Part shown: positions 8,001-15,972 of the stretch, in pieces | Layout of the letters: each line of letters opens with the position of its first letter | Position numbering within the stretch: the first letter of the stretch is position 1 | NCBI RefSeq assembly: GCF_013009345.1 | Contig: NZ_JABELE010000006.1 | Coordinates: 1 to 64,000 of the forward strand | Source of the DNA: Acinetobacter geminorum | GTDB lineage: Bacteria > Pseudomonadota > Gammaproteobacteria > Pseudomonadales > Moraxellaceae | Length of the DNA: 64,000 nt | Direction of reading: 5' to 3' | The notes under the pieces: generated by a model | Databases searched by the model: none | The model's input: the letters and a program-made list of their open reading frames with translations, nothing else | What the model was told of the DNA's origin: nothing | Translations under genes and position numbers: made by a program

Positions 8001-8385
8001 CTAAATAATCCATGTTGCTTTAAACGTAACATTTTTTGCCTGATGTAAATGAGAATTCTTATAAATCAGAAATACTTATCTAAACTATAAAATTACGCTT
8101 ATTCAATTCAAATTATTGAAAAAAATAGAACAGCCTTATTCCAAATTAGCTTGTGATAAGGCAGTATACAAACAATAAAAATAATGAAGCGTGTTTCTAT
8201 TCTACACAGAAAATCTCGTTATTTTTACGCAGAAAATATGGGATTGGTATATATTATTGATCTTGACATTTTTGTTTACTATTTTAATTGTTTACTATCG
8301 TACCATACACATCGTTGAAAAATTATATCCATAAAAATCAACGCTATGTGTATCTATATTCGTTATGATCTAGGATTAGGTTTGA
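8001..8385. other. 385-nt spacer before nadE
   Basis: AT-rich spacer. It holds one candidate small ORF (8191-8334, separate entry) and a TTGACA hexamer at about 8262 without a good -10 at standard spacing. No RNA gene, repeat or strong terminator was seen. Confidence 0.5.
8191..8334 (+). CDS. Candidate 47-aa single-pass membrane peptide
   Basis: GTG-started ORF in the spacer before nadE. Its product would have one hydrophobic segment (about residues 19-35, WYILLILTFLFTILIVYY) flanked by polar N- and C-terminal tails with the C-terminal part basic then mixed. This layout is typical of real bacterial small membrane proteins. Against it: the start is GTG with no clear ribosome binding site, and AT-rich DNA often gives hydrophobic ORFs by chance. 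Function unknown. Confidence 0.35.
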   Translation: MFLFYTENLVIFTQKIWDWYILLILTFLFTILIVYYRTIHIVEKLYP

Positions 8386-10011
8386 ATGAAAAGTTTTAAA
8401 GTTGCCCTTGCTCAGTTTTCTCCGCATATTGGCAATATTGACTCAAACACCCAAAAGATGATTGAGCAAGTAAATCAGGCGAAAAAACAAGACGCTGACC
8501 TGATTATTTTTCCCGAACTTTCTGTTATTGGTTATCCAGCTGAAGACTTATTGTTACGTCCAAATTTAAATAAACGTATGCAAAAGGCTTTTGCGCAACT
8601 TGCCGAAGTTAAAGATATTGTTATGGTTTTCGGATTTGTAAACCAGGCAGAAGATGGTCAACGTTATAATTCTGCTGCTGTCATGAAAGACGGTCAGGTT
8701 TTGGGTGTTTTTAACAAACACAATTTACCAAACTATGGCGTCTTTGATGAAAAACGCTATTTCCAAAAAGGCCATCAGCACTTAGTTTTTGAATATCTTG
8801 GGCATAAGTTTGGTGTATTAATTTGTGAAGATATCTGGTCAATTAATACTGTAAAACAGTTAAGCCAATTAAATGTTGATACTGCTCTTGTACTCAACTC
8901 ATCACCATATGAAGTCGGCAAACCACAACACCGTATACAGACCTTAAGTGAACTTGCAAAACAACTTCATCTAAATATTGTTTATGTTAACCAAGTAGGT
9001 GGACAAGATGATTTAATTTTTGATGGCACAAGTTTTGTTAGCAATCAAAATGGTGAAATTGCCTTACAAGCACCGAGCTTTAAAGAAGACATTTATATTG
9101 CTGAATTTGATCGTGATACAAAGTTATATAAAGTCACTGAGTCTGCTCCTGCTTTAGAAACCTTTGCAGAAATCTATCAAGGTTTAGTCATGGCAACTCG
9201 TGACTATGTAGAGCGCTCAGGCTTTCCTGGTGTGATTTTGGGTCTTTCTGGTGGTATCGACTCTGCCCTTACACTTGCGATTGCTGTTGATGCAATCGGT
9301 GCAGAAAAAGTGCAAGCTGTAATGATGCCTTACACTTATACTTCTCAAATTAGTGTAGAAGATGCGGCTGAACAAGCTCGCCGTATGGGTGTGACTTTCG
9401 GTATTGCTGAAATTCACTCAATCGTAAATAGCTTCATGCAAACCTTGTATCCTTTCTTTGGTAATTCACCAGCTGACGCAACTGAAGAAAATTTACAAGC
9501 GCGTGCTCGTGGCACATTGCTTATGGGCTTATCAAACAAATTTGGTAATTTAGTCCTTGCTACAGGGAATAAATCTGAACTTTCAGTTGGCTACTGTACG
9601 CTTTATGGCGATATGGTTGGTGGCTTTGCTGTTCTAAAAGATGTTTATAAAACTATCGTATTTGAATTAGCAAAATACCGTAACAGCTTAAGCGAAACCC
9701 CTGTGATTCCTGAGCGTGTGATTACCCGCCCACCTTCTGCAGAACTTCGCCCAGATCAAAAAGACCAAGACTCTTTACCAGCTTATGATGTATTGGATGC
9801 CATCCTTTACGCATACATTGAAGAAGATTTAAGTCAGGCCGATATTATTGCCAAAGGTTTTGATAAAGAAGTTGTTGAAAAAGTCATCCGTTTAGTTGAT
9901 CGTAATGAATACAAACGTCGTCAAGGTGCGATTGGCCCGAGAATTACCTCTCGTGCATTTAGTCGCGAACGACGTTATCCGATTGTCAACGGTTGGACAG
10001 CGAATGACTGA
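8386..10011 (+). CDS. nadE: Glutamine-dependent NAD+ synthetase
   Basis: Amidates nicotinate adenine dinucleotide to NAD+, using ammonia from glutamine. The 541-residue protein has two domains: an N-terminal nitrilase-type glutaminase with the triad Glu44 (FPELS), Lys111 (KHNLP) and Cys147 (ICEDIW), and a C-terminal synthetase with the ATP-pyrophosphatase loop LSGGIDS near residue 287. This long form uses glutamine, unlike the short ammonia-dependent NadE of E. coli. The next gene overlaps its last 8 nt, so the two are probably co-translated. Confidence 0.96.
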   Translation: MKSFKVALAQFSPHIGNIDSNTQKMIEQVNQAKKQDADLIIFPELSVIGYPAEDLLLRPNLNKRMQKAFAQLAEVKDIVMVFGFVNQAEDGQRYNSAAVMKDGQVLGVFNKHNLPNYGVFDEKRYFQKGHQHLVFEYLGHKFGVLICEDIWSINTVKQLSQLNVDTALVLNSSPYEVGKPQHRIQTLSELAKQLHLNIVYVNQVGGQDDLIFDGTSFVSNQNGEIALQAPSFKEDIYIAEFDRDTKLYKVTESAPALETFAEIYQGLVMATRDYVERSGFPGVILGLSGGIDSALTLAIAVDAIGAEKVQAVMMPYTYTSQISVEDAAEQARRMGVTFGIAEIHSIVNSFMQTLYPFFGNSPADATEENLQARARGTLLMGLSNKFGNLVLATGNKSELSVGYCTLYGDMVGGFAVLKDVYKTIVFELAKYRNSLSETPVIPERVITRPPSAELRPDQKDQDSLPAYDVLDAILYAYIEEDLSQADIIAKGFDKEVVEKVIRLVDRNEYKRRQGAIGPRITSRAFSRERRYPIVNGWTAND

Positions 10012-11032
10012 GCAGAAAAACTCATCAAAAACTACAGCACTTGCTCAAGCACTTTTGCTTGAGCAGGTGGAATTTTTCAAAAAACAATTATCTATAGAAA
10101 ACTCACCTATTTATTTCCAGCAATTCATTCAGTTGTTTATGCAACATGCTGACGAAATCAAGCTTCATGAAGTTGTTGATTTAGAGCAACTACAAGCCGT
10201 TGTGAAACGCTATGCTTTTGAAATGCAGCTAGGTGCTGGTTTACTTGAGTTTATTGGGGAAATCGCGCAGCGTATTTATTTATCTGCGATGAAATCGCCA
10301 ATTCAGTTACAAGATTTGGTCTCTGACCACCAATTTGAAATGTGGCTCTCCAAATTTTTGGAAATGGAACATATTCCTCATTATCTCAACCAGTTTTTAA
10401 GAACTAGCCCTTCTGTACAACAGCTTTGCCAATATATTGCAACCTCGACTCTAGAACAAAAATTACCAAAACTTCTAACTGCCTCTAGAGTGGATGACTA
10501 TCATTTTGAATGGCAACATAAACTCAAAAAATTTTCCTTTTTGCAGCAGCAACGTCTTGAGCATAAACTTGAAACCTGGATTGCCAGTTTTATTCACGAG
10601 CAACTTACAGAATTAAGTCTTTTATCGAGTGAAGATTTAGAAAGTCTAGTGCGTCATGTTTGGGAAGATATCAGACATAAAAAAATGTATGAGTTTATGA
10701 AACAACTCACTCCTCTCGATGTTGAAGAGTTCTTTGTTTTAATATACGAATACTGGAAAGAATTACGTCAATCAGAATTTATGCAAGATCTTATTTTGTA
10801 TGGCGTTGAAGTTTTTTATGATTTTTATAAAGACCAAAGTTTATTTGAAGTATTAAGTGAAATTGGTTTAACCGAAAGCGACTTACAAACAGAAGCTTTA
10901 CGTTTTTATCCGAAGGTTATGGATGCCTTCAATGAGCACGGTATTTTAGAACCGTTACTTCAAGCACTACTAGCTCCTTTTTATCAAAGCTCAAAAACAC
11001 TCGATATAATTGAAAAACATTTCAATGAGTAA
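10004..11032 (+). CDS. Protein of unknown function coupled to nadE
   Basis: A 342-residue protein not assigned to a family. The ATG at 10004 overlaps the end of nadE by 8 nt, and the frame runs open further upstream only as a shadow of nadE. The sequence is rich in Leu, Gln, Glu and Phe, looks mainly alpha-helical, and has no signal peptide, membrane segment or metal-binding motif that I can see. The overlap suggests translational coupling and shared expression with NAD+ synthesis, but that alone does not give it a role. A bidirectional terminator follows at 11050. Confidence 0.75.
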   Translation: MTEQKNSSKTTALAQALLLEQVEFFKKQLSIENSPIYFQQFIQLFMQHADEIKLHEVVDLEQLQAVVKRYAFEMQLGAGLLEFIGEIAQRIYLSAMKSPIQLQDLVSDHQFEMWLSKFLEMEHIPHYLNQFLRTSPSVQQLCQYIATSTLEQKLPKLLTASRVDDYHFEWQHKLKKFSFLQQQRLEHKLETWIASFIHEQLTELSLLSSEDLESLVRHVWEDIRHKKMYEFMKQLTPLDVEEFFVLIYEYWKELRQSEFMQDLILYGVEVFYDFYKDQSLFEVLSEIGLTESDLQTEALRFYPKVMDAFNEHGILEPLLQALLAPFYQSSKTLDIIEKHFNE

Positions 11033-11049
11033 GAAGTAGATAAAAAGAA

Positions 11050-11067
11050 ACCACGCAGGAGCGTGGT
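11050..11067. terminator. Bidirectional terminator, tRNA-Met copy 1 and gene 10004-11032
   Basis: A 7-bp GC-rich stem (ACCACGC/GCGTGGT) with an AGGA loop, flanked by T-rich tracts on both strands. It lies between two convergent units. The same hairpin is repeated at 21203-21220. Confidence 0.8.
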
Positions 11068-11075
11068 TTTTAAAA

Positions 11076-11152
11076 TGGTGGCTATGACGAGACTTGAACT
11101 TGTGACCCCCGCATTATGAGTGCGGTGCTCTAACCAACTGAGCTACATAGCC
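11076..11152 (-). tRNA. tRNA-Met (CAT), copy 1
   Basis: A 77-nt cloverleaf with encoded CCA. The acceptor stem GGCTATG pairs with CATAGCC, the D arm reads AGCTCAGTTGGTTAGAGC, and the anticodon arm is CCGCA-CTCATAA-TGCGG. The T arm contains GTTCAAGTC. It resembles the elongator tRNA-Met rather than the initiator, whose acceptor stem has a C1-A72 mismatch. tRNA-Ile2 with a lysidine-modified CAT is a less likely alternative. Identical to the copy at 21229-21305. Confidence 0.93.
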
Positions 11153-11167
11153 GTAAACTGTGTGCGC

Positions 11168-11196
11168 ATTATCTATAGTTATATATAGCAGGTCAA
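11168..11196 (-). promoter_or_regulatory. Promoter of tRNA-Met copy 1
   Basis: -35 TTGACC (11196-11191), 17-nt spacer, -10 GATAAT (11173-11168) on the minus strand. The same -10 and spacing occur at copy 2, but the spacer and -35 flank differ, so the direct repeat ends at the -10 box. Confidence 0.8.
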
Positions 11197-11225
11197 TAGG
11201 TAAAAACCCTTAATGTCCATCAATT

Positions 11226-11259
11226 GAACAAATAAGATTCAGATCATCATTATTTGTTC
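11226..11259. terminator. Inverted repeat after the carnitine operon
   Basis: A perfect 10-bp inverted repeat (GAACAAATAA / TTATTTGTTC) with a 14-nt spacer, about 50 nt beyond the cntB stop codon. The T-run follows it on the plus strand; on the minus strand the tail is AATTG. It could stabilise or end the carnitine transcript, or be a protein-binding site. Confidence 0.45.
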
Positions 11260-11309
11260 GTTTTTTAGCAAACTTATACTTTAAGCAATTGATCGTCCAC
11301 AGAAATATA

Positions 11310-12266
11310 TTAAAGATCTAATACCAGTTTCTTACCTTTAGCTCTTGATACACAAATCATCATGCTCTTTTGTGAAGCCTTTTCGGCATCACTTAAGTAT
11401 TGATCGAAATGCTCTGCTTCGCCTTCTAAAATAGCAGTTTCACATGTACCACAAACCCCTTCTCGGCATAGACATTCCACATCAATATTTAATGTTTCGA
11501 TGGCTTGTAAAATCGTCTGGTTACTTTGTACTTCAATTTCTTGATTAGACTTAGCAAGTACCACCGTAAATGCTTCACCATCTTCAGGAACTGTTGAGGC
11601 AAATTGTTCCCAGTGAATGTATTCATCGCGGTAACGATGCTTGTTACAACAATCAATCACAGCATCAATCATGGGTTTCGGCCCACAAACATAGACATGT
11701 GTGCCTTTAGGTTGTGATGAAAGCAGTTCATCCAGATTTAATGAGCAACCTTCTGAGTCAACATAACTAAACACATGTTCTGCATGTTTCTGCTTTAACT
11801 CATCTAACAAGGCCGCATGTTCAGGTGAGCGATAAGCATAATGTAGTTCATACTCAGCACCACGCGCTGCAAGCTCATCCATTTGAGGTAAGAATGGTGT
11901 AATGCCAATTCCACCTGCAATTAGAATATGTTTATTCCCTGTTTCAGCTAATGGAAATAAATTTTTTGGTTCTGAAATCTGGATTTCACAGCCTTCATTG
12001 CATTGATCATGCATAAAAACTGAACCGCCCTTACCTTCTACATCCTTACGAACACAGACTTGATAAGTCGATAAATCTTGCGTACAGCTCATTAGTGAAT
12101 ACGCATTTGAAAGTTGTTCATTCATTTTGACAATAATATGGCTTCCCCCACTAAATCGAGGAAAGTTCTGCCCATCTTGACGTTTGAACGTAAACCGTTT
12201 GATTAAAGGGGTTAGCTGTTCCACTTGAGTAACAACCGCTGGGAACATTTCATAATGATTAGCCAT
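11310..12266 (-). CDS. cntB: Carnitine monooxygenase reductase subunit
   Basis: Passes electrons from NAD(P)H to the Rieske oxygenase CntA. The 318-residue protein has an N-terminal ferredoxin-reductase-like flavin domain (about 5-105, with NAYSLMS), a nucleotide-binding domain (LIAGGIGITPF at 115-125; YVCGPKPM at 192-199), and a C-terminal plant-type [2Fe-2S] domain with Cys267, Cys272, Cys275 and Cys305. This layout is shared with vanillate demethylase reductases; the adjacent cntA decides the assignment. Last gene of the carnitine operon, 47 nt after the aldehyde dehydrogenase, with a GGATTC site before ATG 12266. Confidence 0.92.
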   Translation of the reverse strand: MANHYEMFPAVVTQVEQLTPLIKRFTFKRQDGQNFPRFSGGSHIIVKMNEQLSNAYSLMSCTQDLSTYQVCVRKDVEGKGGSVFMHDQCNEGCEIQISEPKNLFPLAETGNKHILIAGGIGITPFLPQMDELAARGAEYELHYAYRSPEHAALLDELKQKHAEHVFSYVDSEGCSLNLDELLSSQPKGTHVYVCGPKPMIDAVIDCCNKHRYRDEYIHWEQFASTVPEDGEAFTVVLAKSNQEIEVQSNQTILQAIETLNIDVECLCREGVCGTCETAILEGEAEHFDQYLSDAEKASQKSMMICVSRAKGKKLVLDL

Positions 12267-12313
12267 ATTAGAATCCTTCTTTTACCGCATATTCTTGTTG
12301 TTAGGGCTTATCC

Positions 12314-13765
12314 TTAAAGCCCTAAACACATGTATTTAATGGTCATGAATTCTTCAAGACCATACTTTGAGCCTTCACGCCCAACACCTGATTGTTTCAC
12401 ACCGCCAAATGGTACAACTTCATTTGAAATTGCTGTAGCATTCATACCGACCATTCCATATTCAAGCTGTTCTGATACTCGCCATAAACGTGAGATATTT
12501 TCACTATAAACATAAGCAGCCAAACCAAAGATGGTGTCATTTGCTTGAGCAACAACATCAGCCTCATCAGTAAAGCGAATGAGGGGTGCAACTGGACCAA
12601 AAATTTCCTCTTGGACAATTTCCATCGTACGATCAACGTTAGTTAAAACAGATGGTTCATAAAAGGTTTGCCCTAAAGCATGCTGTTTGCCACCACAAGC
12701 GACTTTAGCGCCTTTACTAACTGCATCATCAATCAACTGCTGTGCTTTCAAAACAGCCTTTTCATTAATTAATGGGCCAATTTGCACGCCATCTTCAAGT
12801 CCATTACCGACTTTAAACTTTTGTACTTCTTGTACAAACTTCTCGGCAAAAGCTTGATAAATATTGTCGTGGACATAAATGCGGTTAGCACAAACACAGG
12901 TCTGGCCCGCATTACGGAACTTTGCAAAAATCGCACCTTGTACAGCTTTATCTAAATCGGCATCATCAAAGACAATCAGAGGAGCATTACCGCCTAACTC
13001 AAGCGCTAATTTTTTAATGGTGCTTGAACACTGCTGCATCAGTAGGCGACCTACTGGAGTTGAGCCAGTAAAGGTTAATTTTTTCACTTTTTCATGTGAA
13101 GTAAATACCGAACCAATTTCTTGAGATTTACCAGTAACAATATTAATCACACCAGCTGGAATACCTGCTTTTTCGGCAAGTTTCGCAATCGCTAAAGCAC
13201 AGTAAGGCGTTTCATTCGCTGGCTTAATCACTATCGTACAACCCGCTGCTAAAGCTGGTGCTGCTTTACGCGTAATCATAGCAATTGGAAAATTCCACGG
13301 CGTAATTGCAGCCACCACACCAACAGGTTCTTTACTAATAATAAAACGCTGCTGGTTATTTACGGTTGGAATTACATCACCATAAATACGTTTGCCTTCT
13401 TCGGCAAACCATTGAATAAATGATGCAGCATAACGCACCTCACCTTTCGCTTCTGCCAAAGGTTTACCTTGTTCAATGGTCATGATTAAAGCAAGTTCAT
13501 CGGTATGATCGAGAACCAGTTTGTACCAAGCTAATAAAATATCTGCACGGTTTTGGGCAGTTAAAGCTTTCCAACTTTGTAAAGCCGTATAAGCAGCCTC
13601 AACTGCTTGAGTCGCCTCAACCGCTCCCATATTTGGAATTGTGCCAATTTCTTCGCCTGTTGCAGGGTTACTCACCGGAACCGTTGCATTTGACTGTGCA
13701 GCTAGCCATTGCCCGTTAATATAGGCTTGTTGCTGAAATAATTCAGTACTTTGTAAACTCGACAT
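12314..13765 (-). CDS. Aldehyde dehydrogenase, probable malic semialdehyde dehydrogenase
   Basis: NAD(P)-dependent aldehyde dehydrogenase of 483 residues, closest in type to succinate semialdehyde dehydrogenase (GabD-like). It has the cofactor loop FTGSTPVGR near residue 232, the general base Glu256 (LELGGN) and the nucleophile Cys290 (NAGQTC). It sits between cntA and cntB. Malic semialdehyde is the carbon product of CntAB, and work in A. baumannii assigns its oxidation to malate to the dehydrogenase of this cluster. The substrate is therefore inferred from context; the enzyme class is certain. AGGAAG ribosome binding site before ATG 13765. Confidence 0.88.
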   Translation of the reverse strand: MSSLQSTELFQQQAYINGQWLAAQSNATVPVSNPATGEEIGTIPNMGAVEATQAVEAAYTALQSWKALTAQNRADILLAWYKLVLDHTDELALIMTIEQGKPLAEAKGEVRYAASFIQWFAEEGKRIYGDVIPTVNNQQRFIISKEPVGVVAAITPWNFPIAMITRKAAPALAAGCTIVIKPANETPYCALAIAKLAEKAGIPAGVINIVTGKSQEIGSVFTSHEKVKKLTFTGSTPVGRLLMQQCSSTIKKLALELGGNAPLIVFDDADLDKAVQGAIFAKFRNAGQTCVCANRIYVHDNIYQAFAEKFVQEVQKFKVGNGLEDGVQIGPLINEKAVLKAQQLIDDAVSKGAKVACGGKQHALGQTFYEPSVLTNVDRTMEIVQEEIFGPVAPLIRFTDEADVVAQANDTIFGLAAYVYSENISRLWRVSEQLEYGMVGMNATAISNEVVPFGGVKQSGVGREGSKYGLEEFMTIKYMCLGL

Positions 13766-13828
13766 ATCATCTTCCTAACTGAAGAATCAGGTGTAAGTCA
13801 TCTTTACACCTGAATAAATCCATTTGTT

Positions 13829-14944
13829 TTATTTGTGATGCTGCGCCACTAAATGCTGGAAGTAAGCAATACCATGCTCACTAATTCCAGAGCGTTGTTT
13901 ATCCGTCATGATACGGCCCTGACCACGATAACCACGTGATTTCAAACCACGTTGTACGCTTTCGACCAAGTTCAAATCTTCAGGACGGAATACATTGCGA
14001 TACCACTCAATCAAATCTTTTTGATCTTGAGTAAGTTCTTCGTTGGTGAAGTAAATATCGTAATGCTGCAAAGTCGTTTCTGCATCAACTGGGAACTCAT
14101 AGATCACAGTCATGAAATTGCTGCCCGGTGGTACGTTGAACATGGTACAAGGCCAAGTCCAGAAACCATGAAATTCAGGATCTGTTACTGATGGATCAAG
14201 CTTGAATGATTTCTCTGATGAACGAGCAAAGCCATATTGCAATGTCCAGTTTTGATGTGTGGTATGCCAATATTTATCAACTTGTACCGAATCAGCAAAA
14301 CCAGGATGTGCAGGCCCACAGTGGTAACATTCTAGATAGTTATCAACAATCACTTTCCAGTTTGCTGGAGTTTCTGTCACAAAACGTGCTGCCAGTTTTA
14401 AATCTTTAATTACACTACATGCTTGATTTAAACGTTCAGCAAATTCCGGAAGTTGGTCTTCTACGCATGTCGCATTTTCATCCATATTAATGAAAACAAA
14501 GCCTGCATATTCCTCGACTTTTAAAGGCACCATGCTTGAGTTTTCTTTATCGAAAGATTCAACATGATCACAATTACGTGCCAAAGCTAAGCTACCATCT
14601 AGCTTAAAAGTCCAAGCATGATATGGACAAGTAATTACATTTTTTGCTTTACCACTGCCACTTAAAAGTTCATGACCACGGTGCGGACATACATTATAAA
14701 ACGCACGTAAAACGCTATCTTTACCACGAATGATGACAATATTTTCACCAATTACTTTACGGGTAATATAATCATTCGGTTGTGCCAATTCACTGCCATG
14801 TGCAACACAAATCCAGCTTTTAGCAAAGATTGCTTCTTTCTCATGCTCAAAAACTTGCGATGAAGTATAGAAAACTTTAGGAAAAGTCCATGCAACATCT
14901 GGGTTTGCACAAAAATCTTCAGGTAATTTTTCAACTGCACTCAT
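13829..14944 (-). CDS. cntA: Carnitine monooxygenase oxygenase subunit
   Basis: Rieske non-heme iron oxygenase that cleaves L-carnitine to trimethylamine and malic semialdehyde. The 371 residues place the [2Fe-2S] ligands at Cys86, His88, Cys106 and His109 and the mononuclear iron ligands at His208, His213 and Asp323. Glu205 is present in DNYLECYHC where most Rieske oxygenases have an Asp bridging the two centres; this Glu is the published hallmark of A. baumannii CntA. Numbering matches that protein exactly. GGAG ribosome binding site before ATG 14944; fourth gene of the operon. Confidence 0.96.
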   Translation of the reverse strand: MSAVEKLPEDFCANPDVAWTFPKVFYTSSQVFEHEKEAIFAKSWICVAHGSELAQPNDYITRKVIGENIVIIRGKDSVLRAFYNVCPHRGHELLSGSGKAKNVITCPYHAWTFKLDGSLALARNCDHVESFDKENSSMVPLKVEEYAGFVFINMDENATCVEDQLPEFAERLNQACSVIKDLKLAARFVTETPANWKVIVDNYLECYHCGPAHPGFADSVQVDKYWHTTHQNWTLQYGFARSSEKSFKLDPSVTDPEFHGFWTWPCTMFNVPPGSNFMTVIYEFPVDAETTLQHYDIYFTNEELTQDQKDLIEWYRNVFRPEDLNLVESVQRGLKSRGYRGQGRIMTDKQRSGISEHGIAYFQHLVAQHHK

Positions 14945-14986
14945 GTTTTTACTCCATTAAATTCTTTTCGTCCAAATGACTCGATA

Positions 14987-15961
14987 TTAAATTGATGTCT
15001 TTTCGACACTGCCAAACATGCGACGTATCGCACCAAGCATGTTTTGATATAACTGTTGAACTTCTGGGCAGTCACGCATGAGACGTAAACTGCCATGTAA
15101 TAAACCTTTGCCTAAATGGAACTCGCTCGGGATACCTGCTTGTTGCAATTTTTGGGTAAGGAAATAACCGTCATCACTTAAAGGGTCATACTCTGCAACG
15201 GCTACAAAACTGGCAGGCATATCTGAAAAATCAGTTGCCAATAAAGGTGCTAGACGTAAATCCTGCCAATCTTGTGAATTCGGTGCATATTCCTTTAAAT
15301 AAAAATGCATATCTTCAGCCGTTAACAACGGCGCATGGGCGTGCTTTTGCACGGCTGGGGTATCAAATGCTGTCGTTAAACATGGATAAACCAATGCCAG
15401 CCCTTGAGCTTGCAAACCACTATGCTGTAGATGCACTGCAAGGGCTGCTGCTAAATTACCCCCAGCGCTATCGCCTGCTAGAACGATATTTTCACTATCT
15501 ATTTGCCAATCAAAACCATGCTGTTTAAGCCATTGATAGACTGCTAAACAATCTTCAAAAGCTACTGGAAAGCGGTGCTCTGGTGCCATGCGGTAATCCA
15601 CACCAATGACAACTGCATTTAAGTCCTGACATAAATAACTGGTAATAAACTCATGTGAATCGAGCCCACCCACCATCCAACCACCACCATGTAAATACAA
15701 CACACATGGCCAACCAGCTTCAGGTCCTTTAGTTTTTGGTGAATAGATGCGAATAGGTACTGAATGCTCTGCATTTGCAACAACTCGATCTTCGACTTCG
15801 ATCTTGCCATCACGAGGCAAAGTATAGTGTCGACACATTGCGTCATATGCTGCACGAACTGAGTCAATACCTGCATCTGCTGGTGAATAAATGCTGCTCC
15901 AGTACACTAGACTTTGCATTTCTTCACTTAAGGCATAAGTAGTCTGTTCACGTGTCGTCAT
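14987..15961 (-). CDS. Alpha/beta hydrolase of the carnitine operon (HSL family)
   Basis: A 324-residue hydrolase of the hormone-sensitive lipase family: oxyanion-hole motif LHGGGW near residue 90, nucleophile motif GDSAGG near 165, and later acid and His residues (EYDPLSDD; LLHGSLR). Such enzymes act on esters of short to medium acids. It lies inside the carnitine operon, 11 nt after the transporter and 42 nt before cntA. A role in releasing carnitine from O-acylcarnitines is plausible but inferred; a lactonase activity is an alternative. GAGGGAAC ribosome binding site before ATG 15961. No signal peptide. Confidence 0.82.
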   Translation of the reverse strand: MTTREQTTYALSEEMQSLVYWSSIYSPADAGIDSVRAAYDAMCRHYTLPRDGKIEVEDRVVANAEHSVPIRIYSPKTKGPEAGWPCVLYLHGGGWMVGGLDSHEFITSYLCQDLNAVVIGVDYRMAPEHRFPVAFEDCLAVYQWLKQHGFDWQIDSENIVLAGDSAGGNLAAALAVHLQHSGLQAQGLALVYPCLTTAFDTPAVQKHAHAPLLTAEDMHFYLKEYAPNSQDWQDLRLAPLLATDFSDMPASFVAVAEYDPLSDDGYFLTQKLQQAGIPSEFHLGKGLLHGSLRLMRDCPEVQQLYQNMLGAIRRMFGSVEKTSI

Positions 15962-15972
15962 TACCGTTCCCT

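Larger units (their letters stand above)
11050..11174. repeat. 125-bp direct repeat, left copy (terminator, tRNA-Met and -10 box)
   Basis: Matches 21203-21327 with four mismatches over 125 bp and no gaps. Both copies hold a complete tRNA-Met gene, its terminator hairpin and its -10 box, in the same orientation. The two copies bracket the carnitine gene cluster. Confidence 0.9.

Noticed and set aside
15235..15528. 97-codon ORF antisense to the carnitine-operon hydrolase
   Set aside because: Other-strand shadow of a clear gene, no ribosome binding site.
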